Of a stretch of 9,031 nucleotides of DNA, positions 6,321 through 9,031 are shown in pieces. The stretch is from Bacteroidetes bacterium CG2_30_32_10 (lineage in GTDB: Bacteria > Bacteroidota > Bacteroidia > Bacteroidales > CG2-30-32-10), in NCBI GenBank assembly GCA_001872995.1, contig MNXO01000052.1:1-9031 (forward strand), given 5' to 3'. The stretch's first letter is position 1. Each line of letters starts with the position of its first letter. The notes beneath the pieces were generated by a model. It did no database searches. It saw only the letters and a list, made by a program, of their open reading frames with translations, and had not been told where the DNA came from. The translations under genes and the position numbers were made by a program.

Positions 6321-8939
6321 TTAAAATTTCTCGAAATCGTTGTCTTTGTAATCATCATGCATATTTAAAATAGTGCCGTTTTTCTTCAAATTTTTAAATG
6401 GTTTATCTAACAACTGATTGTTCGTTTTTTGTTTTTTATTTTTTGGTGCATTACTTAAAATGCTACTTTCTTGTTGATTTACTTTAAAGAATGCTATCAT
6501 ATCTTTCAATTGGTCCGATTGACTAGAGAGTTCTTCGGTGCTGGTTGCCATCTCTTCGGCAGCCGCTGCATTTTGTTGTGTAACTTGATTTAATTGATTG
6601 ATGGCATTGTTAATTTGTTCGGCGCCCGAATTTTGTTCAATGCTGGCTGCAGTAATTTCTTGTACCAATCTGGCTGTTTTTTGAATGTCTGGAACAATTG
6701 ATGCCAATAGTTTGCCCGATTCTTCTGCAATTTGGACACTCGATTTTGATAAAGCATTAATTTCGCCAGCAGCAATTTGACTTTTTTCGGCAAGTTTTCT
6801 TACCTCTGCTGCAACCACTGCAAATCCTCTACCATGTTCACCTGCTCTTGCAGCTTCTACGGCTGCATTTAATGCTAAAATATTTGTTTGAAAAGCAATA
6901 TCACCTATAATTGTTACTTTATCGGCAATTTGTTTCATCGAATTAACGGTTTCATTTACATTCTTACTTCCGACAATAATGTCTTCAGCAGCTTTCACGG
7001 CTATTTTCTCAGTTTGTTGTGCATTGTCTGTATTTTGTTGAATATTGGCTGCCATTTCTTCCATAGAAGCAGAAACTTCTTCTGCAGATGCTGCTTGTTC
7101 CGAAGCTCCTTGCGATACTTGTTGCGAATTACTGCTCATTTCAATGGTTGCACCTGCAATGTTTTCGGTTGAAATTTGTACTTGATTTACTATACTTGAG
7201 AATGAGTTTATCATTCCTATTAAAGATTCAATTAATTCGTCATTTCCCGAACGTTTTTTAAATTCTATAGTTAAATCGCCTGCCGCAACAAGTTTCGATT
7301 TTGCTATTATATCATTGAAAGCATTTATCAGTGAATTTAAATTGTTTTTAATTTTATTAAACTCTCCTCTGTATTCATCTGTAATTAAAGGAGGCATATC
7401 TCCCTTTGAAATGCGTTCAACATAATCTGCCGCATTCATCATTGGAGTTGTAAGGTTTTCGATTACTTCATCCATTCCTTTAACTATTTTATAAAAAGAA
7501 CCTTTATGTTTTGAAGCATCTACTCTGGTGCTTAGCAAGCCTTCATAAGAAGCTACACACATCGTTTTTACATCTTCTTTCATTAATTCTATTGCATCAA
7601 TACATTGATTCAAATTATTTTTTAAAGTATTAAAATCACCATTGTAATTATCAGTAATTTTTTCTGGAATATCACCTTTAGATATTCTATCAACATAATC
7701 AGCTGCTGTATTTAATGGTATTATAACTGCTTCAAGAACTTTATTGAAACCGTCAATTATTGGCACAAATTCAACACTTAAGTTTTTAGAACTAGAGCGT
7801 TTTTTCAAATTGCCATCTAAGGCATTTTGAATAAGACTTGAAGTTTCATTTTCTAAGCGATTAATATTCTTTGAAATTATTCGAGATATAAAATAAGTAG
7901 TTGCAGATAAAGCTATTAAAAGAATTAAACAAAATAAAATTATAAAATTTCGTTGTTTATATACTGGTCCATAAAAATCATCATCATATACACCAAGTGC
8001 AACAATCCACTTCATTGGAGCAAAATATTTAAAAAAAGCTGTTTTGGGCTTTGCAAAATTTTCTCCAGGATTCTTCCAAGAATAGTTTACATTTCCATTT
8101 TTTTTATTGCATATTTCCTGAATATAATATCTACCATTATCATCTTTTGAATCCCATACATTTTCTCCTTCTATATTAGGATGAATAATTAATTTACCAA
8201 TTGTATCAATTACATAAAAATAACTACCTTCACCCACTTTAAGGGATAATAGTTGTTCTCGTAATGTTGAATGGAGATTGTCTGTTTGTCCAACATAGAA
8301 TGCTCCAACAACATTTTTTTTCAAATCAAATAATGGTCTATATCCTGTTAATATCCATTTACCAAATACATTAGCAAGCCCTGTGTATTCTTTGCCTTTC
8401 GAAATAGCTTCGAATACTGGAGACGTATTTGGAATATATGTTAAAACTGCTCTGTTATTTGATTCATCTTTTACATTTGTAGAAATACGAATCAATCCTT
8501 CGTTTGAAAAATAAAAAATTGTTGAAGTTCCACCTGTTAATTTAGAAATATTATCAACAATCTCAGTTGAATTGTAAACATCTTTTCCATTATATATTAA
8601 GCTACCCATTTTAATATTTATAGTTTCTTTTGTATTCTGGTTTTTAACAGAAAAAACCTTTGAATTCCTTTCATCTGCAATAATATTACCATTAAAAAAG
8701 GTTTCTGCTACATTCAAATTGCTCTGAATCAATGCAATGTTATTTTTATAGGCTACTTCAACATTGCCAAAACCAGCATTGAGTAATAACATATTGTCTT
8801 TCATCATAATGTTCGACATCATTTTAGAAGAATCTCTTGTTAGAAGTATAGTAAATATTGTTAAAGTAACTAAAAGAGTGCCTATAATAGTTATAAACAT
8901 TCTTGTTCCTAACCTTTGTTTTTTTAATTTTTTTAACAT
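6321..8939 (-). CDS. Methyl-accepting chemotaxis protein with Cache_3-Cache_2 sensor and a poly-HAMP stalk
   Basis: This 872-residue inner-membrane receptor is probably the first gene of the operon. Transmembrane helix 1 is about 14-34 and helix 2 about 331-352. The periplasmic part resembles the Cache_3-Cache_2 fusion: T-G-G-T-S-T-I-F at 135-142, R-I-S-T-N-V at 151-156 and a Y-T-G-L-A-N-V-F-G segment at 185-193 belong to Cache_3, and G-S-Y-F-Y-V-I-D (238-245) with the 300-320 segment to Cache_2. The stalk has five HAMP-like units (about 353-405, 406-449, 450-496, 497-541 and 542-582); units 2 and 4 are clear repeats 91 residues apart. The signalling hairpin (about 584-818) aligns without gaps to that of the neighbouring receptor, with methylation-type motifs around E620-E621 and E795-E796 and a tip at R698-A-G-E-H. 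A polar linker of about 50 residues leads to the terminal D868-F-E-K-F872. The ATG at 8939 has no Shine-Dalgarno site, but it precedes a basic stretch and helix 1 as expected. Confidence 0.96.
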   Translation of the reverse strand: MLKKLKKQRLGTRMFITIIGTLLVTLTIFTILLTRDSSKMMSNIMMKDNMLLLNAGFGNVEVAYKNNIALIQSNLNVAETFFNGNIIADERNSKVFSVKNQNTKETINIKMGSLIYNGKDVYNSTEIVDNISKLTGGTSTIFYFSNEGLIRISTNVKDESNNRAVLTYIPNTSPVFEAISKGKEYTGLANVFGKWILTGYRPLFDLKKNVVGAFYVGQTDNLHSTLREQLLSLKVGEGSYFYVIDTIGKLIIHPNIEGENVWDSKDDNGRYYIQEICNKKNGNVNYSWKNPGENFAKPKTAFFKYFAPMKWIVALGVYDDDFYGPVYKQRNFIILFCLILLIALSATTYFISRIISKNINRLENETSSLIQNALDGNLKKRSSSKNLSVEFVPIIDGFNKVLEAVIIPLNTAADYVDRISKGDIPEKITDNYNGDFNTLKNNLNQCIDAIELMKEDVKTMCVASYEGLLSTRVDASKHKGSFYKIVKGMDEVIENLTTPMMNAADYVERISKGDMPPLITDEYRGEFNKIKNNLNSLINAFNDIIAKSKLVAAGDLTIEFKKRSGNDELIESLIGMINSFSSIVNQVQISTENIAGATIEMSSNSQQVSQGASEQAASAEEVSASMEEMAANIQQNTDNAQQTEKIAVKAAEDIIVGSKNVNETVNSMKQIADKVTIIGDIAFQTNILALNAAVEAARAGEHGRGFAVVAAEVRKLAEKSQIAAGEINALSKSSVQIAEESGKLLASIVPDIQKTARLVQEITAASIEQNSGAEQINNAINQLNQVTQQNAAAAEEMATSTEELSSQSDQLKDMIAFFKVNQQESSILSNAPKNKKQKTNNQLLDKPFKNLKKNGTILNMHDDYKDNDFEKF
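6324..6338 (-). other. C-terminal CheR/CheB tether pentapeptide DFEKF of the Cache_3-Cache_2 receptor
   Basis: The last five codons encode D-F-E-K-F. The motif matches the aromatic-x-x-aromatic tether pattern and differs by one residue from the tail of the neighbouring receptor. The linkers before the two tails have clearly diverged, so keeping the same ending suggests selection on it. Confidence 0.7.
7317..7706 (-). repeat. Internal HAMP repeat (91-residue period) in the first receptor
   Basis: Residues 412-450 and 503-541 are diverged copies of one unit. Both begin A-A-D-Y-V-[DE]-R-I-S-K-G-D and contain Y-x-G-[DE]-F-N and K-N-N-L-N. The offset is exactly 91 residues (273 bases). Between them lies a divergent HAMP-like unit (about 450-496), a pairing typical of poly-HAMP stalks. 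The neighbouring receptor has only one copy. Confidence 0.85.
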
Positions 8940-8979
8940 AGCTTTTAGATTATAATTAGAGTCTGCTGAATAAATGATT

Positions 8980-9001
8980 TTTCATAAATATTTTTATGAA
9001 A
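8980..9001. promoter_or_regulatory. 9-bp inverted repeat upstream of the operon
   Basis: TTTCATAAA and TTTATGAAA are perfect inverted arms around a 4-base TATT centre. The element lies about 40 bases upstream of the first receptor's start, a position suited to an operator or a leader hairpin. No T-run follows on either strand, so a terminator is unlikely. AT-rich palindromes arise easily by chance. Confidence 0.35.
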
Positions 9002-9007
9002 GGCAAT

Positions 9008-9016
9008 CAAAGTATA
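9008..9016 (-). promoter_or_regulatory. Possible Bacteroidota-type -7 element
   Basis: The coding strand reads TATACTTTG, one base longer than the Bacteroidota -7 consensus TAnnTTTG. It lies 68 bases upstream of the first receptor's start. The matching -33 TTG would fall close to or beyond the window edge and is not seen, so this is a weak call. Confidence 0.2.
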
Positions 9017-9031
9017 TTTTATTTTTTACTT

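Larger units (their letters stand above)
1..8939 (-). other. Probable six-gene chemosensory operon
   Basis: All six genes point the same way with gaps of 39, 51, 21, 39 and 12 bases, and I see no hairpin-plus-T-run terminator in any gap. The order is receptor, receptor, outer-membrane barrel, helical orphan, cheR, kinase-like gene. It may continue past the left edge. Co-transcription is inferred from spacing alone. Confidence 0.65.

Noticed and set aside
6590..6793. 67-codon minus-strand frame in the first receptor
   Set aside because: It overlaps the highly conserved signalling hairpin in another frame, so it is a by-product of that gene's repetitive codons.
8949..8954. TATAAT on the coding strand just upstream of the first receptor
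   Set aside because: It ends only 9 bases from the ATG, which leaves no room for a normal -10 to start-codon distance, and it lacks a partner -35.
6888..8955. Three plus-strand open frames (6888-7172, 7953-8150 and 8764-8955)
   Set aside because: All are antisense to the first receptor, and their hydrophobic products reflect AT-rich reverse-strand sequence.
8980..9001. The inverted repeat as an intrinsic terminator
   Set aside because: The stem is all but free of G-C pairs and neither strand has a T-run after it.
1..9031. tRNA, rRNA, CRISPR array, insertion sequence, attachment site or toxin-antitoxin genes
   Set aside because: I found no tRNA-like cloverleaf, no regularly spaced repeats, no transposase-like frame with terminal repeats and no small paired genes. 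The window is filled by the six genes.

Overview
This 9,031-base window is AT-rich and is most likely from a member of the Bacteroidota, though the taxon is an inference. The supporting signs are A-rich leaders instead of Shine-Dalgarno sites before almost every gene, a DcaP/porin-like barrel with Bacteroidota-style motifs, and strongly A/T-biased codons. Every supported gene lies on the minus strand. The gaps between genes are only 12 to 51 bases and I see no convincing terminator in them, so the six genes probably form one operon read from right to left.

Layout in transcription order: (1) 8940-9031, a short upstream region with a 9-bp inverted repeat; (2) 8939-6321, an 872-residue methyl-accepting chemotaxis protein (MCP) with a Cache_3-Cache_2-type sensor and five predicted HAMP-like units; (3) 6281-3960, a 773-residue MCP with a dCache_1-type sensor and three HAMP-like units; (4) 3908-2610, a 432-residue outer-membrane beta-barrel with a signal peptide; (5) 2588-1563, a 341-residue helical protein that I do not recognise; (6) 1523-606, the receptor methyltransferase CheR; (7) 593-1, the first 197 codons of a soluble histidine-kinase-like protein that runs off the left edge. 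In this last protein the phospho-accepting His is replaced by Asn.

How the genes could work together: the two receptors share nearly the same cytoplasmic signalling half but have unrelated sensor heads, so they should feed two kinds of ligand into one output. Both end in an aromatic-x-x-Phe pentapeptide (DFEKF and DYEKF) like those that tether CheR, and a CheR whose beta-subdomain has the same length as that of a tether-binding CheR is encoded in the same operon. The barrel may admit the sensed solutes to the periplasm. CheA, CheW, CheB and CheY are not in the window. Instead the operon holds an unknown helical protein and a kinase-like protein lacking its phospho-acceptor. The most interesting possibility is an accessory or non-canonical chemosensory module of porin, receptors, CheR, orphan helical protein and pseudo-histidine-kinase. 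That proposal is inference; the gene identities of the MCPs and CheR are solid.
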